Assembly (NCBI RefSeq): GCF_900105125.1
Contig: NZ_LT629750.1
Span: 3,472,001 to 3,536,000 of the forward strand
DNA: 64,000 bases
Reading direction: 5' to 3'
Source of the DNA: Bradyrhizobium canariense
Lineage (GTDB): Bacteria > Pseudomonadota > Alphaproteobacteria > Rhizobiales > Xanthobacteraceae
Part shown: piece by piece, positions 1 through 7,575 of the stretch
Numbering within the stretch: position 1 is the first letter of the stretch
Layout: each line of letters starts with the position of its first letter
Made by a program: the position numbers and the translations under genes
Notes under the pieces: model-generated
The model's database searches: none
What the model saw: only the letters and a program-made list of their open reading frames with translations
What the model was told of the DNA's origin: nothing

Positions 1-10
1 CCGCTTTAGC

Positions 11-1702
11 CTACTTGGCGTGTGCTGCGATTGCCTTCTCGATTTGCGCCTTGACGGCCTCGAGGTTGAAACTCGCGCCTTTTTGCATCGGCGGGTATTC
101 GATCGCGGTCTGAGCCAGCTCGCCAATCTCTTTCTGTACAAACTGGAAGCGCCAGAACTCGTAGGCAAACCAGTTGTAGAACGCCAGCGAACCGTTGGCG
201 CCGTTCGGAAGGTTCATGCGTTCGAACGGATCGAGACGAATATTGGTCAGGATCGGCCAATCGACCTTGATCGTGCCGCCAAGCCAGCCGCCCGGCTGAT
301 CGGTGAAGCGGTACTTGTAGTCGTCGATGCGTACTGCGGAGAGCGTTCCTTCGGTGAAGTAAAGAACCTCGTGACGAGCCGACGGGCCTTTGCCAGTGAT
401 CAGCGCCGTCTGGTCGTAACCGTCCAGATGGACCTTGTAGTTCTGGCCGCCAATCTGCTTGCCCTTGAGTAGCTCGGCAGTGATGTTCGGATTGCCCGCT
501 GCCGCGACAAAGGTCGGGAACCAGTCCAGACCCGAGAAGATGCCGTTTTCGACCTTACCGGCCGGCACCTTGCCCGGCCAGCGCAACAGCGCGGGCACGC
601 GGAAGCCACCTTCCAACGCGGTGCCCTTGCCCCCGGCGAACGGGGTATTGCCGCCGTCAGGCCAGGTGAAGTTCTCCGCGCCGTTGTCGGTGGTGAAGAC
701 GACCATGGTGTTGTCGTCGACGCCCATGTCCTTGAGCTTCTTCATCAGCAAACCGACGTCGTCGTCGAGTTGCGCCATGCCGGCTTCCTGGATCGACCAA
801 CCGTTCTCCGAGTTGCGCATGGATTCATACTTTTCGGAGAGATGCGTGACGACGTGCATGCGCGTCGGGTTGAGCCAGAGGAAAAACGGCTTGCCGTCAG
901 CCTTCGCCTTATCGAGGAACTTGAAGGCGTTGTCGCGGATTTCGTCGTCCACGGTTTCCATCCGCTTGGGATAGAGCGGACCGGCGTCCTCAATCTTCTG
1001 CTTGCCGATCTTGCCCCAGCGCGGCATCTCCGTCGTGTCATCGGTGTCGGTGGCCCAACTATGAACCATGTTGCGCGGCCCGACCGTGGCGAGGAGGTTC
1101 TGCGGATAGTTGCGGTGCGCAGGATCCTCCATCGCGTCAAGGTGGTATAGATAGCCGAAGAACTCGTCGAAGCCGTGGACGGTGGGTAGAAACTGGTTCA
1201 GGTCACCCAGATGGTTCTTGCCGAACTGGCCCGTGGCATAGCCCATGGACTTGAGCACCGTGGCAATGGTCGGCGCCTCCGCCGGCATCCCGATCGGTGA
1301 ACCGGCCTGGCCAACGGTGGTCAGGCCCGTGCGGATCGGCAGTTCGCCGGTGATGAAGTTGGCGCGGCCGGCCGTACAGGACGCCTCGGCGTAGTAGTCG
1401 GTGAAACGCATCCCCTCGGCGGCGAGTTTGTCGAGGTTCGGCGTCCTGCCCGCCATGATGCCCTGGTGATAGGCTCCGATATTGAACCAGCCAATGTCGT
1501 CGCCCATGACGACGACAATGTTCGGCGGTCGGCCGGTCGGCGAGGGCTGCTGCGCTTGCGCAGATGTCGTCAACCCAACATTCGACAGCACCGACACCGC
1601 CAGCAACGAGCTGCCGCTCAACAGCAGATCGCGCCGTTTCAATCCCAGACTATTTTGCCTGACGCCATCCTCCAGCTTTCCACGGATTTGGTGCTTACTC
1701 AC
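11..1702 (-). CDS. arylsulfatase, Tat-exported
   Basis: Sulfatase of the alkaline phosphatase superfamily, expected to cleave sulfate esters in the periplasm. 563 residues from the GTG at 1702. That start is chosen because AGGAG lies just upstream and because the upstream frame (the formylglycine-generating enzyme remnant) stops inside the same GTGA. KRRDLLL (residues 22-28) followed by a hydrophobic stretch ending in AQA resembles a Tat signal. GDD at 67-69 is the usual metal-binding start of the fold. C109 in CTAGR fits the C-x-A-x-R motif whose cysteine becomes formylglycine; GKNHLG and the TTDNGAE segment are also sulfatase-typical. The length fits large bacterial arylsulfatases. Substrate unknown. 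Its dedicated maturase next door is broken, so activation would need another enzyme. Confidence 0.93.
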   Translation of the reverse strand: MSKHQIRGKLEDGVRQNSLGLKRRDLLLSGSSLLAVSVLSNVGLTTSAQAQQPSPTGRPPNIVVVMGDDIGWFNIGAYHQGIMAGRTPNLDKLAAEGMRFTDYYAEASCTAGRANFITGELPIRTGLTTVGQAGSPIGMPAEAPTIATVLKSMGYATGQFGKNHLGDLNQFLPTVHGFDEFFGYLYHLDAMEDPAHRNYPQNLLATVGPRNMVHSWATDTDDTTEMPRWGKIGKQKIEDAGPLYPKRMETVDDEIRDNAFKFLDKAKADGKPFFLWLNPTRMHVVTHLSEKYESMRNSENGWSIQEAGMAQLDDDVGLLMKKLKDMGVDDNTMVVFTTDNGAENFTWPDGGNTPFAGGKGTALEGGFRVPALLRWPGKVPAGKVENGIFSGLDWFPTFVAAAGNPNITAELLKGKQIGGQNYKVHLDGYDQTALITGKGPSARHEVLYFTEGTLSAVRIDDYKYRFTDQPGGWLGGTIKVDWPILTNIRLDPFERMNLPNGANGSLAFYNWFAYEFWRFQFVQKEIGELAQTAIEYPPMQKGASFNLEAVKAQIEKAIAAHAK

Positions 1703-1943
1703 AACGCGCTCCTCTTCCTGTTGATGCACCTGAAGCCAACATGGCTAGTCGAGGTGCCGACCGGCTCGTCCTGACGCGCGGCCGAGCGATAGCGGCAGCA
1801 ATAGTTTGGGGCGCACAGGTGCGAGCCGCCTTTGAGCACCTTGCGTGGAATCCCGATATTCGGCTGACAAGAGTCGTACGTCGCGTGCGGAATGTACTGC
1901 CGGGAATCCAGATCATGTTCGGATTGGCCGGTGCGCGAGGCAT
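1699..1943 (-). pseudogene. formylglycine-generating enzyme (SUMF1-type) remnant
   Basis: Remains of a sulfatase-activating enzyme, normally about 300 residues. From the ATG at 1943 (GAGGA upstream) one frame reads ANPNMIWIPGSTFR, the N-terminal signature of the family. After about 50 bases the sequence continues in another frame as IPRKVLKGGSHLCAPNYC followed by CRYRSAAR and SHVGFRC, the family's C-terminal signature with the paired catalytic cysteines (CAPNYC). The whole middle is missing and the two ends are out of frame. The stop codon overlaps the sulfatase GTG start (GTGA), so the two were once a translationally coupled maturase-sulfatase operon. Identification rests on motif recognition and was not confirmed by a search. 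Confidence 0.85.
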
Positions 1944-2060
1944 CGGGTCCTCGGATCGTGTCTCGGCTACGTCACACTCGCGCATGCGACCGATCCTGGC
2001 CCAGATAAGTATTCTGCGGGACGACACCTGTCGCGCCGCGCAGTAACAGTTCTGAAAGCG

Positions 2061-2399
2061 CTATCGAAGTCGTTCTACTTTCGCCGCCATGTCGGGAAAG
2101 CGGCTTATTCTATAGGTCGCGTTGCTACACTTGAGAGTCCAGACTTCGTGATCCGGCTTTGAGCGCTTCGCGTCCCTCACCGCGCTGAGTGCTCTGTCAC
2201 ATGCGACGCCCTGCATGCGTATCTGCGCCGCAAGCATGTTTCGCGGCGTTACCCCTGCCGCCTGCGCAGGAGATCCGATCAGGCCACCGAAGGCCTCGTC
2301 AACAATCAGAATGGAAACGAAAGACAACAAGCCAGCGACAGGGGCCAGAAGAACAAGGATCAGAAAAGCAATGCTTTGGAGATGTTGACGAGCCTTCAT
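2061..2399 (-). CDS. small exported or membrane-anchored hypothetical protein
   Basis: 112 residues. The N-terminus has one strong hydrophobic segment (residues 10-32, IAFLILVLLAPVAGLLSFVSI), then a second, shorter apolar stretch ending SPAQAA that could be a signal cleavage site. The rest is polar and basic with two cysteines (VACDRAL and LKCSNAT) about 25 residues apart, which could form a periplasmic disulfide. The segment WTLKCSNATYRIS resembles small secreted rhizobial proteins of unknown function. The gene stands alone between the sulfatase locus and a gene-free stretch. No function can be assigned. Confidence 0.6.
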   Translation of the reverse strand: MKARQHLQSIAFLILVLLAPVAGLLSFVSILIVDEAFGGLIGSPAQAAGVTPRNMLAAQIRMQGVACDRALSAVRDAKRSKPDHEVWTLKCSNATYRISRFPDMAAKVERLR

Positions 2400-2957
2400 G
2401 GAACGCCCTCACCGTCGGACGATTCAAACAAGCGTGTCGAAAAGGATTTTTTAAAAACAAAAAGCACTATCTAGCGTAGCGCGGACCATATCCGAAAACC
2501 CCGGCCTGTCCATCGCGGCGAACGGACGCATTGGCTCGCCGCCATTAAAGACCTAAGGGAAACTGAATCGACACCTCCTAAATCCGACAGCATCCCTGCC
2601 GTAGTGCTTGTAACTTTTTAGTCGCAGCGCTCAACCTTTTTCCGGCAAACTAAGTTCTCCTGAGTTTGCAATAGCGAGCCCCGTTCTCCAGGCCTAGGAT
2701 GCCAGCGGAAATTGCAAGCGCGACCGCGAAAAGCGGATGGTCAATCGTCGCTCGGTTACCATTGGCTTGGATGCTCATGAGACTACTGCCCGTAGGCTCG
2801 ATTGGCCTTTATCAGGCAATTCGCAAACTCATGTCTGTAGACTGTTAGTTGGTGACTGCGAGTAGTTGGTGACTGCGAGGATCGCGGTGCCCCGCGGTTG
2901 TGAAAGTCGGATTACGTCAAGGGTAAGTGCCAGCTGGTTGGTAAAACGGGGCACGAA
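2400..2957. other. gene-free stretch
   Basis: No convincing reading frame on either strand. The sequence is visibly more AT-rich than the core genes. A 17-bp unit (tagttggtgactgcgag) is tandemly duplicated at 2846-2862 and 2863-2879, shortly before the methyltransferase gene. It probably contains the promoters of the genes on both sides, but I see no sharp consensus. Confidence 0.5.
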
Positions 2958-3665
2958 ATGAAATATGCGGACTATACCCGAAACACAACAGAACCGTTAA
3001 AGCGCATCGCGCACACCAGGCGATACCAACAGGTGGTCGACCTGATTGCTCGACCTATTGAGGTAGATACTGTCCTTGATTACGGCTGCGGCGACGCCCA
3101 CCTGTTTTCGTATTTCATTGGTCAATTAGGCCGAACGAAGCTCGTCGGTTACGACCCCAACCCAAAAATTCTATCTCAGGCTTCCAGCGCAGTTTCAGCG
3201 GGCGCTCAGCTTACAACAGACATAGATGCACTGTTGGCTGAGCGACCTGGTGCGTTCTCTTTGATTTACTGCATGGAAGTTTGCGAACATCTAACCGAGA
3301 AGGCTTTGCTGCAGCTTTTCCAGAACATCAGGACACTGGCGGCTCCTCGGGCTCGCGTCATTATCGGTGTTCCCATTGAAACCGGGCCAAGCGGCTTTTT
3401 GAAAGCTCTGTATCGAATGTCCAAGGGAGGGCGGCAAAGTGCCAGCTTCGAAAAGGCTGTGCGCTCACTCGTCAATGTCAGGATTGCGCGCGAGGTGACT
3501 GACGTGGAATGGTTCGGATCTCATACGGGTTTCAGCCACATCAATTTCAGAAAAACTTTACAGCAAAATCAATTCGAAGTTCGGAAGACCTATCACTTGC
3601 CGTTTCCGTTGATGCGCAGCGTCCTGAACAATGAAATCTATTTCGTATGTGGAAAGATGCCGTAG
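2958..3665 (+). CDS. class I SAM-dependent methyltransferase
   Basis: 235 residues. VLDYGCGDAHLF at about residues 38-49 is motif I of the Rossmann-like SAM-binding fold, YDPNP follows as motif II, and LIYCMEVCEHL is the usual post-II region of the Methyltransf_11/UbiE-like type. The overall form (bin-like N-terminus, tail ending in FVCGKM) resembles methyltransferases found in surface-polysaccharide or lipid clusters, but there are no such neighbours here. Base composition and codon use are noticeably less GC-rich than in core genes such as ilvC, which suggests recent acquisition. Start at the only early ATG; ribosome site weak. Substrate unknown. Confidence 0.85.
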   Translation: MKYADYTRNTTEPLKRIAHTRRYQQVVDLIARPIEVDTVLDYGCGDAHLFSYFIGQLGRTKLVGYDPNPKILSQASSAVSAGAQLTTDIDALLAERPGAFSLIYCMEVCEHLTEKALLQLFQNIRTLAAPRARVIIGVPIETGPSGFLKALYRMSKGGRQSASFEKAVRSLVNVRIAREVTDVEWFGSHTGFSHINFRKTLQQNQFEVRKTYHLPFPLMRSVLNNEIYFVCGKMP

Positions 3666-3669
3666 GACT

Positions 3670-3752
3670 GGACACCGAATTCGCCAAACAGCCCGTCGGG
3701 CGAATCAGTCATGGGCCGTAGCCCGCGTCAGCGCAGCGAGATGCGAGACCAA
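3670..3752. repeat. dispersed intergenic repeat (CGCCAAACAGCCCGTCGGGC type)
   Basis: The segment TTCGCCAAACAGCCCGTCGG followed by C and then, after a 4-base difference, CAGTCATGGGCCGTAGCC occurs here and again at 6852-6900. It contains the perfect small palindrome GCCCGTCGGGC. The right end (GTAGCCCGCGTCAGCGCAGCG) resembles a degenerate arm of the long inverted repeat at 60983-61057. Non-coding. Confidence 0.7.
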
Positions 3753-3842
3753 AGCGCGCAATTGGCTTTCGGATATCGCTTTGAGGAATGCGAGCGTTGA
3801 ACCGGCATGGGCGAAAGGCGGCACCGGCGCCGCGCCGGAGGG

Positions 3843-4058
3843 TCAAAGGCCGTTCGGATCGTTCGGTGATCGAAGCCGCCGTGCTCCTTCGACATTTTTG
3901 CGCTCGGCGAAGATGATCTCGTCATTTTCAATCTCGTCGGCCATCATTTGAAGCTCGTCGCCCATCCGAAACAGAGCTACCCGTAAATCTGGGTCGCTGC
4001 TGTCGCGAGCGCGGCGGCGGCACCGGTCGGCTTGCTGTCTGAAATCGGACTCGTCCAT
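3843..4058 (-). CDS. small helical hypothetical protein
   Basis: 71 residues, highly charged and without signal peptide. MDESDFRQQADRCRRRARDS followed by a long acidic helix predicted from DLRVALFRMGDELQMMADEIEND. The N-terminal pattern (xxADRCRRxAxxxxDP) is typical of small cytoplasmic proteins common in Bradyrhizobium. A GGGAGG ribosome site lies about 10 bases upstream of the ATG. Its leader carries the hairpin at 4106-4136 and the palindrome at 4171-4186, the same arrangement as in front of other tiny genes in this region. Function unknown. Confidence 0.72.
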   Translation of the reverse strand: MDESDFRQQADRCRRRARDSSDPDLRVALFRMGDELQMMADEIENDEIIFAERKNVEGARRLRSPNDPNGL

Positions 4059-4105
4059 CCTCGCCTCCCACTATACGAAGGCGGCGAGAGCGCTACGTCT
4101 CTCAG

Positions 4106-4136
4106 TCACCGATGGATGCCGAAGGCGGTGCGGTGA
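4106..4136 (-). promoter_or_regulatory. conserved hairpin element, copy E1
   Basis: Outer stem TCACCG/CGGTGA with an inner GCC-GAA-GGC stem. It lies in the leader of the minus-strand gene that starts at 4058. The same outer stem recurs at 4576, 9783 and 11581 (and in decayed form at 11039), each in front of a small minus-strand gene, with inner stems that differ but still pair. Confidence 0.7.
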
Positions 4137-4170
4137 TGCGACGAGGGTGTCGCAACGCGATACCGAAAAA

Positions 4171-4186
4171 TGGTCAATATTGCTCA
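4171..4186. promoter_or_regulatory. palindromic operator-like site 1
   Basis: TGGTCAATATTGCTCA, matching the inverted repeat TGNNCAATATTGNNCA. Read on the minus strand it is identical to site 2 at 6915-6930. It lies in the conserved unit upstream of the gene at 4058. Confidence 0.65.
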
Positions 4187-4329
4187 CTCTCCGAAAATTG
4201 AATGAATTCAGGCACTGCACAATTCCAACTATGCATCGCGGTGAGAGCCTAGAACATTAGGGACGTGGAACAGATCACGAGACCCAACACCGATCTTGCC
4301 CATTCTGGACGGCAGCTATCCGACAGAAC

Positions 4330-4527
4330 TCAACCGGGAGGCTTGAGCCCGGGAGACGTAAGCCATTCCTGCATGTGCGAAGCGGTTTCGGCCTGCCTCG
4401 CTCGGCGAATGAGTCTCTCGCGTTCAATACCTGGCGGGGTGCCTTGGGCTTCTTTTCGAAGACGCTGCGCTTGTTCAGTCAAGCGCTGATCTAATGGGGA
4501 GGTCTGCTTGAAACGGCGTCGCGGCAT
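4330..4527 (-). CDS. small basic helical hypothetical protein
   Basis: 65 residues from the ATG at 4527, chosen because TTGGAG precedes it at normal spacing and because upstream extension only translates the repeated hairpin leader. The core (LDQRLTEQAQRLRKEAQGTP, then GIERERLIRRARQAETASHM) is a two-helix, Arg/Gln/Glu-rich domain. The same pattern forms the N-terminal half of the 127-residue protein at 11156-11539. No signal or membrane segment. Function unknown. Confidence 0.75.
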   Translation of the reverse strand: MPRRRFKQTSPLDQRLTEQAQRLRKEAQGTPPGIERERLIRRARQAETASHMQEWLTSPGLKPPG

Positions 4528-4575
4528 GGCGCTGCTCCAATATTCGAGTGAGGCGGGAGCGCAACCAGCGTTCTC

Positions 4576-4609
4576 ATCACCGATAGATACCACAGGACTG
4601 TGCGGTGAT
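4576..4609 (-). promoter_or_regulatory. conserved hairpin element, copy E2
   Basis: Outer stem ATCACCG/CGGTGAT with inner stem CACAG-GA-CTGTG, upstream of the small gene that starts at 4527. The inner stem differs in sequence from E1 (GCC/GGC) yet still pairs, which argues for a structured element. The AT-rich palindrome half of the unit is absent here. Confidence 0.68.
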
Positions 4610-4966
4610 AGCTGAACGTACACCTAAGTTGACGGTGCCGTCGGGTAACAAGTGTACACAACGGGGCCTTTTCGCATACGGGCGGCCGCGAGAGCGGCAT
4701 CTGGCGAAGGCGGTATCGAGTGGGGTTGCCGTGAAATCTCGACAAACGATCTATTGCAGCCTGTCCCGCGACCAAGACCAGACTAGAGTTTTCCACAGCC
4801 TGGGACCACAACCAGCCGACAACCCCGCTGAATCCGCCGAAAATGACCCGAAGGCGAGACTTCCCGGAGCGCATGCCCATGCTGGTCTCCCGATACGCGG
4901 CATGATAACCGGCAACGTACAAAACGCTTTGGGTGAACAGGATTCAACCAACGGGATCAAAAAACG
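4610..4966. other. gene-free stretch before purB
   Basis: No supported gene. Frames are open on both strands (for example minus strand up to 4922), but they overlap the leader of the small gene at 4527 and have no ribosome sites or recognisable domains. It presumably holds the promoter of the adenylosuccinate lyase gene. Confidence 0.4.
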
Positions 4967-6376
4967 ATGTCGGATGCCCTGATGAATATCTCGCCGGTCG
5001 ACGGCCGGTACGAACGCTACACGAAGCCGCTGCGCCAGATCATGAGCGAATTCGGCCTCATCAAATACCGTGTCGAAGTCATGGTGCGCTACGTCCTGGC
5101 GCTCGGCGCGCACGCGGACATTCCGCTGCAACTCGACCAGGCCGAGGCCAAGGCGCTCGAAGGCATCATCCATGCATTCGTGCAGGAAGACGCCTTCTCG
5201 ATCAAACAGCTCGAGACCAAGGGCTGGAACGGCATCCTCGCCACCAACCATGATGTGAAGTCGTGCGAGCTGTGGCTGCGATGGAAATTCGGGCAGATCG
5301 GCCTCGGCGGACTCGTGGAATGGATCCATTTCGGATGCACGTCGGAAGACGTCAACAACATCGCCTACGGGCTGATGCTCCGAGACGCCGTCGATGCGCT
5401 GATGGAGCCGCTCGAGCTCGCCGTGGAGTGGATCCAGGGTTCCGCGAAGCACTGCGCCCACATGCCGATGCTCTCGCGCACGCACGGCCAGCCCGCGACG
5501 CCGACCACGCTCGGCAAGGAGTTCGCGGTATTCGAGGAGCGCCTGCGCCGGCAGATGCGGCAGATCAACGCATTGAAGGTGTCGCTCAAACTCAATGGCG
5601 CCTCTGGCAATTACGCGGCGATGCACGCGGCGTTTCCGAATATCGAGTGGCCGCAGTTCGCGCAGGCGTTCATCGAAAACGGCACGTACCTGCGCAAGGG
5701 CGCGCACGTCTCGTTCTCGTTCAATCCGCTCACCACACAGATCGAGCCGCACGATACCTACGCCGAGCTCTTCGCGGTAATCATGCGCATCAACACCATC
5801 CTCATGGATTTCACGCAGGACATGTGGCGCTACATCAGCGACGACTGGATCGTGCAGAAGCCGGTCGCGGGCGAAGTCGGCTCGTCCGCGATGCCGCACA
5901 AGGTCAATCCGATCAACTTCGAGAACGCGGAGGGCAATCTCCAGATCGCCAACTGGCTCATGGAGGGCTGCTGCCGGAAGCTTCCGGTTTCCCGCATGCA
6001 GCGCGATCTCTCGGATTCGACCGTCGAGCGCGTCTTCGGCACAATCTTCGGGCACTGCATCGTCGGATATGAGAATCTGCGCGCGGGCATGAAGAAGGTC
6101 TCGCCGAATGCCGAGAAGATCCGCCTCGCGCTCGTCGAACATCCCGAAGTGCTCGCCGAGGCGTACCAGACGATCCTGCGCAGCAAGGGCTACCCGAACG
6201 CCTACGATGCGCTCAAATCGGTCTCGCGCGGCGCCAAGATTACGCTCTCCGATCTGCATGCGTTCGTCGACGGGCTCGACCCAGAATTCGTCGACGCCGA
6301 GACGAAGCAGCGCATGAAAGAAATCATGCCGGATACATATTTCGGCCTTGCGCCGTTTCTCGTGCGTGCAGGTTGA
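4967..6376 (+). CDS. purB: adenylosuccinate lyase, E. coli-type
   Basis: 469 residues. Adenylosuccinate lyase acts twice in purine metabolism, on SAICAR and on adenylosuccinate, releasing fumarate. ISPVDGRYERY at the N-terminus, TTNHDVK-like TNHDVKSCE, LSRTHGQPATPTTLGKE and the fumarase-family signature GSSAMPHKVNPINFEN are all recognisable; the layout matches the E. coli PurB branch (about 456 residues) more than the shorter B. subtilis-like PurB that I would expect as the housekeeping copy in Rhizobiales. It stands alone among accessory genes with no purine neighbours and has very GC-rich codons compared with the flanks, so a transferred second copy is likely. ATG at 4967; a second ATG (MNISPVDG) at 4982 is possible. 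Confidence 0.9.
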   Translation: MSDALMNISPVDGRYERYTKPLRQIMSEFGLIKYRVEVMVRYVLALGAHADIPLQLDQAEAKALEGIIHAFVQEDAFSIKQLETKGWNGILATNHDVKSCELWLRWKFGQIGLGGLVEWIHFGCTSEDVNNIAYGLMLRDAVDALMEPLELAVEWIQGSAKHCAHMPMLSRTHGQPATPTTLGKEFAVFEERLRRQMRQINALKVSLKLNGASGNYAAMHAAFPNIEWPQFAQAFIENGTYLRKGAHVSFSFNPLTTQIEPHDTYAELFAVIMRINTILMDFTQDMWRYISDDWIVQKPVAGEVGSSAMPHKVNPINFENAEGNLQIANWLMEGCCRKLPVSRMQRDLSDSTVERVFGTIFGHCIVGYENLRAGMKKVSPNAEKIRLALVEHPEVLAEAYQTILRSKGYPNAYDALKSVSRGAKITLSDLHAFVDGLDPEFVDAETKQRMKEIMPDTYFGLAPFLVRAG

Positions 6377-6555
6377 GGGGGCGAAGCGGACGAAGCCTTC
6401 GTCGCCACGACAACGGATTTATCGGTACACGGCCTGGTTTGAATTTTGCTGTGTCCTAATCCGATTTGAGTTCACTTCCGGACAGACGCCGAAATGATTT
6501 CATGAGCTGAATTGAAAGTTCGGCGGACATGACGTTGTTAGCGTCGGGGGGTGGG

Positions 6556-6741
6556 ATGGCTGAGTATCGAGTCTACACGGTCGGGATCGACGGGCATTTT
6601 GTAGGTTACGAGCCACTGGTTTGTCTCGACGACAGGGAAGCCATTGCCAAGGCTGAACGCCTGGTTGATGGGCATGACATTGAGCTTTGGAGCGGCGACC
6701 GTCTGGTTATCCAGCTCAATCGCAAGACTCCCGGCAGATAA
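6556..6741 (+). CDS. small conserved protein, YRVYTVGIDGHF-type domain
   Basis: 61 residues from the ATG at 6556, preceded by GGGGGGTGGG. Core pattern: AEYRVYTVGIDGHFVGYEPL, then D-x-EAIAKAERLVDGHDIELW, then a short strand. It reads as a compact beta-beta-alpha-beta fold, probably cytoplasmic. The same domain makes up the C-terminal half of the protein at 11156-11539 (EYRVNTVDLGGN ... FIDGRDIELWQLGRKV). The family is, to my knowledge, frequent and uncharacterised in Bradyrhizobium. Confidence 0.78.
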   Translation: MAEYRVYTVGIDGHFVGYEPLVCLDDREAIAKAERLVDGHDIELWSGDRLVIQLNRKTPGR

Positions 6742-6851
6742 ATGGTACCGGCCTCTTTCCATCGCCGACGCCCCTCTGGCGAGGCGGGACAGCGGGCCAA
6801 TAAAACTGCATCTACCAAGTCGAGAAGCAGAATATTTTTCGCTGAAGGGCT

Positions 6852-6900
6852 GGAACCAAATTTCGCCAAACAGCCCGTCGGGCAGTCATGGGCCGTAGCC
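6852..6900. repeat. dispersed intergenic repeat, second copy
   Basis: Copy of the repeat at 3670: CGCCAAACAGCCCGTCGGGC then AGTCATGGGCCGTAGCC. It ends immediately before the first small-RNA-like unit. Confidence 0.7.
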
Positions 6901-6905
6901 AGCAT

Positions 6906-7026
6906 GGATGCGGGTGAGCAATATTGACCAGACGACGCGCCACCGCACCGCTACATTTGCTGCGCGTTGATCGGCAGCCCTGCGTTGGGACACCCCCTGC
7001 CCGTCCCGATGCAGGGCATCGTTTTT
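6906..7026 (+). ncRNA. small-RNA-like unit A with intrinsic terminator
   Basis: About 120 bases, repeated in tandem as unit B. It begins near the palindrome at 6915-6930, continues through GACGACGCGC, and ends in a 14-bp stem (6978-6991 with 7003-7016; two G-U pairs, 11-base loop) followed by CATCG and TTTTT at 7022-7026, the form of a Rho-independent terminator. No reading frame with a ribosome site lies inside. Conservation of the stem between A and B despite base changes supports function as RNA. Promoter not identified; the palindrome could be its operator. Confidence 0.6.
6915..6930. promoter_or_regulatory. palindromic operator-like site 2
   Basis: TGAGCAATATTGACCA, exactly the reverse complement of site 1 at 4171. 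It lies at the start of small-RNA-like unit A. Confidence 0.65.
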
Positions 7027-7085
7027 ATTCCGTCCTGCTCAGATCACCGGAGTCTCAACCACCGGGTCACCCATCGCCGTCAAGC

Positions 7086-7207
7086 GATGCGCGTGAGCAA
7101 TTTTGGACAGACGACGCGCTGGCGCCTCGCTAGATTTGGTGCGTGTTGGTGGAGACCCTGCATCGGGGGCGACCCCCATCGCCTCCCCCGATGCAGGGAT
7201 TTCTTTG
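7086..7207 (+). ncRNA. small-RNA-like unit B with intrinsic terminator
   Basis: Second copy of unit A, about 180 bases downstream. Shared blocks: GCGTGAGCAAT, then CAGACGACGCGC, then ATTTG.TGCG.GTTG, then the terminator. The stem here is a perfect 14 bp (7156-7169 CCCTGCATCGGGGG with 7185-7198) with a 15-base loop, followed by ATTTCTTT. Where unit A has two wobble pairs, B has Watson-Crick pairs, a compensatory pattern. No coding signal inside. Confidence 0.6.
7094..7109. promoter_or_regulatory. palindromic operator-like site 3 (weaker)
   Basis: TGAGCAATTTTGGACA, a less symmetric match to TGNNCAATATTGNNCA at the start of unit B, in the same position as site 2 in unit A. Confidence 0.45.
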
Positions 7208-7278
7208 ACTGCCGGTCCTTGTCTCGGCCGCAAATCGGCGCATGTTTTGCTGACGGCCTTGATATTGCGAGGGGCGCC

Positions 7279-7467
7279 ATAAGCGCACTCCTGCCAGCGG
7301 CAGTTTATTTCGGATCATTCTTGGTTATCGGCTTGATCGTGAAGATGCTGGCCGGAAGGTGGATCAGCCACACCGGCGCCGACCTATCCGACCTTCATGA
7401 GCAAGCCGGACCCAAGCGCGGCAGGCGCAGGCTTTTCCTCTTGGGCGCATGGCGCAACGAGGAATAA
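7279..7467 (+). pseudogene. small membrane protein ORF with lost or non-standard start
   Basis: The last 62 codons of a longer open frame read as a real small membrane protein: LLPAAVYFGSFLVIGLIVKM is a transmembrane helix, followed by LAGRWISHTGADLSDL and a basic tail, RGRRRLFLLGAW. AGGGG lies at the right distance before an ATA codon at 7279 where ATG would be expected. No ATG, GTG or TTG is in frame near it. Either the gene lost its start by ATG to ATA, or a rare start is used. The upstream part of the frame overlaps the sRNA-like units and is not coding in my view. Confidence 0.45.
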
Positions 7468-7575
7468 GGACTGGCGCCCTCCTCTTGGAACACCGGCATC
7501 CTCAACCGCCCGCTTTAAGATGTTCAATTTTGAACACCGCGGGGCCGCACACTTCAATCGCGCGCCACATCCTCA

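Noticed and set aside
4106..4136. ROSE-type RNA thermometer
   Set aside because: Known in Bradyrhizobium heat-shock leaders, but those cover the ribosome site with an anti-SD stem next to the start; here the hairpin is some 50 bases away from the start and lacks that.
4491..4922. Open frame on the minus strand, 143 codons
   Set aside because: Overlaps the leader hairpin and start of the well-supported small gene at 4330-4527, with no ribosome site or domain; the segment near GGFSGVVGWLWSQ looks membrane-like but is too short to trust.
4751..6259. 502-codon open frame antisense to purB
   Set aside because: High-GC shadow frame of a clear enzyme gene; Arg/Leu/Asp/His-rich composition typical of antisense frames.
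6967..7278. N-terminal part of the frame ending at 7467
   Set aside because: Runs straight through both sRNA-like units and has no coding character; only the last 62 codons look real.
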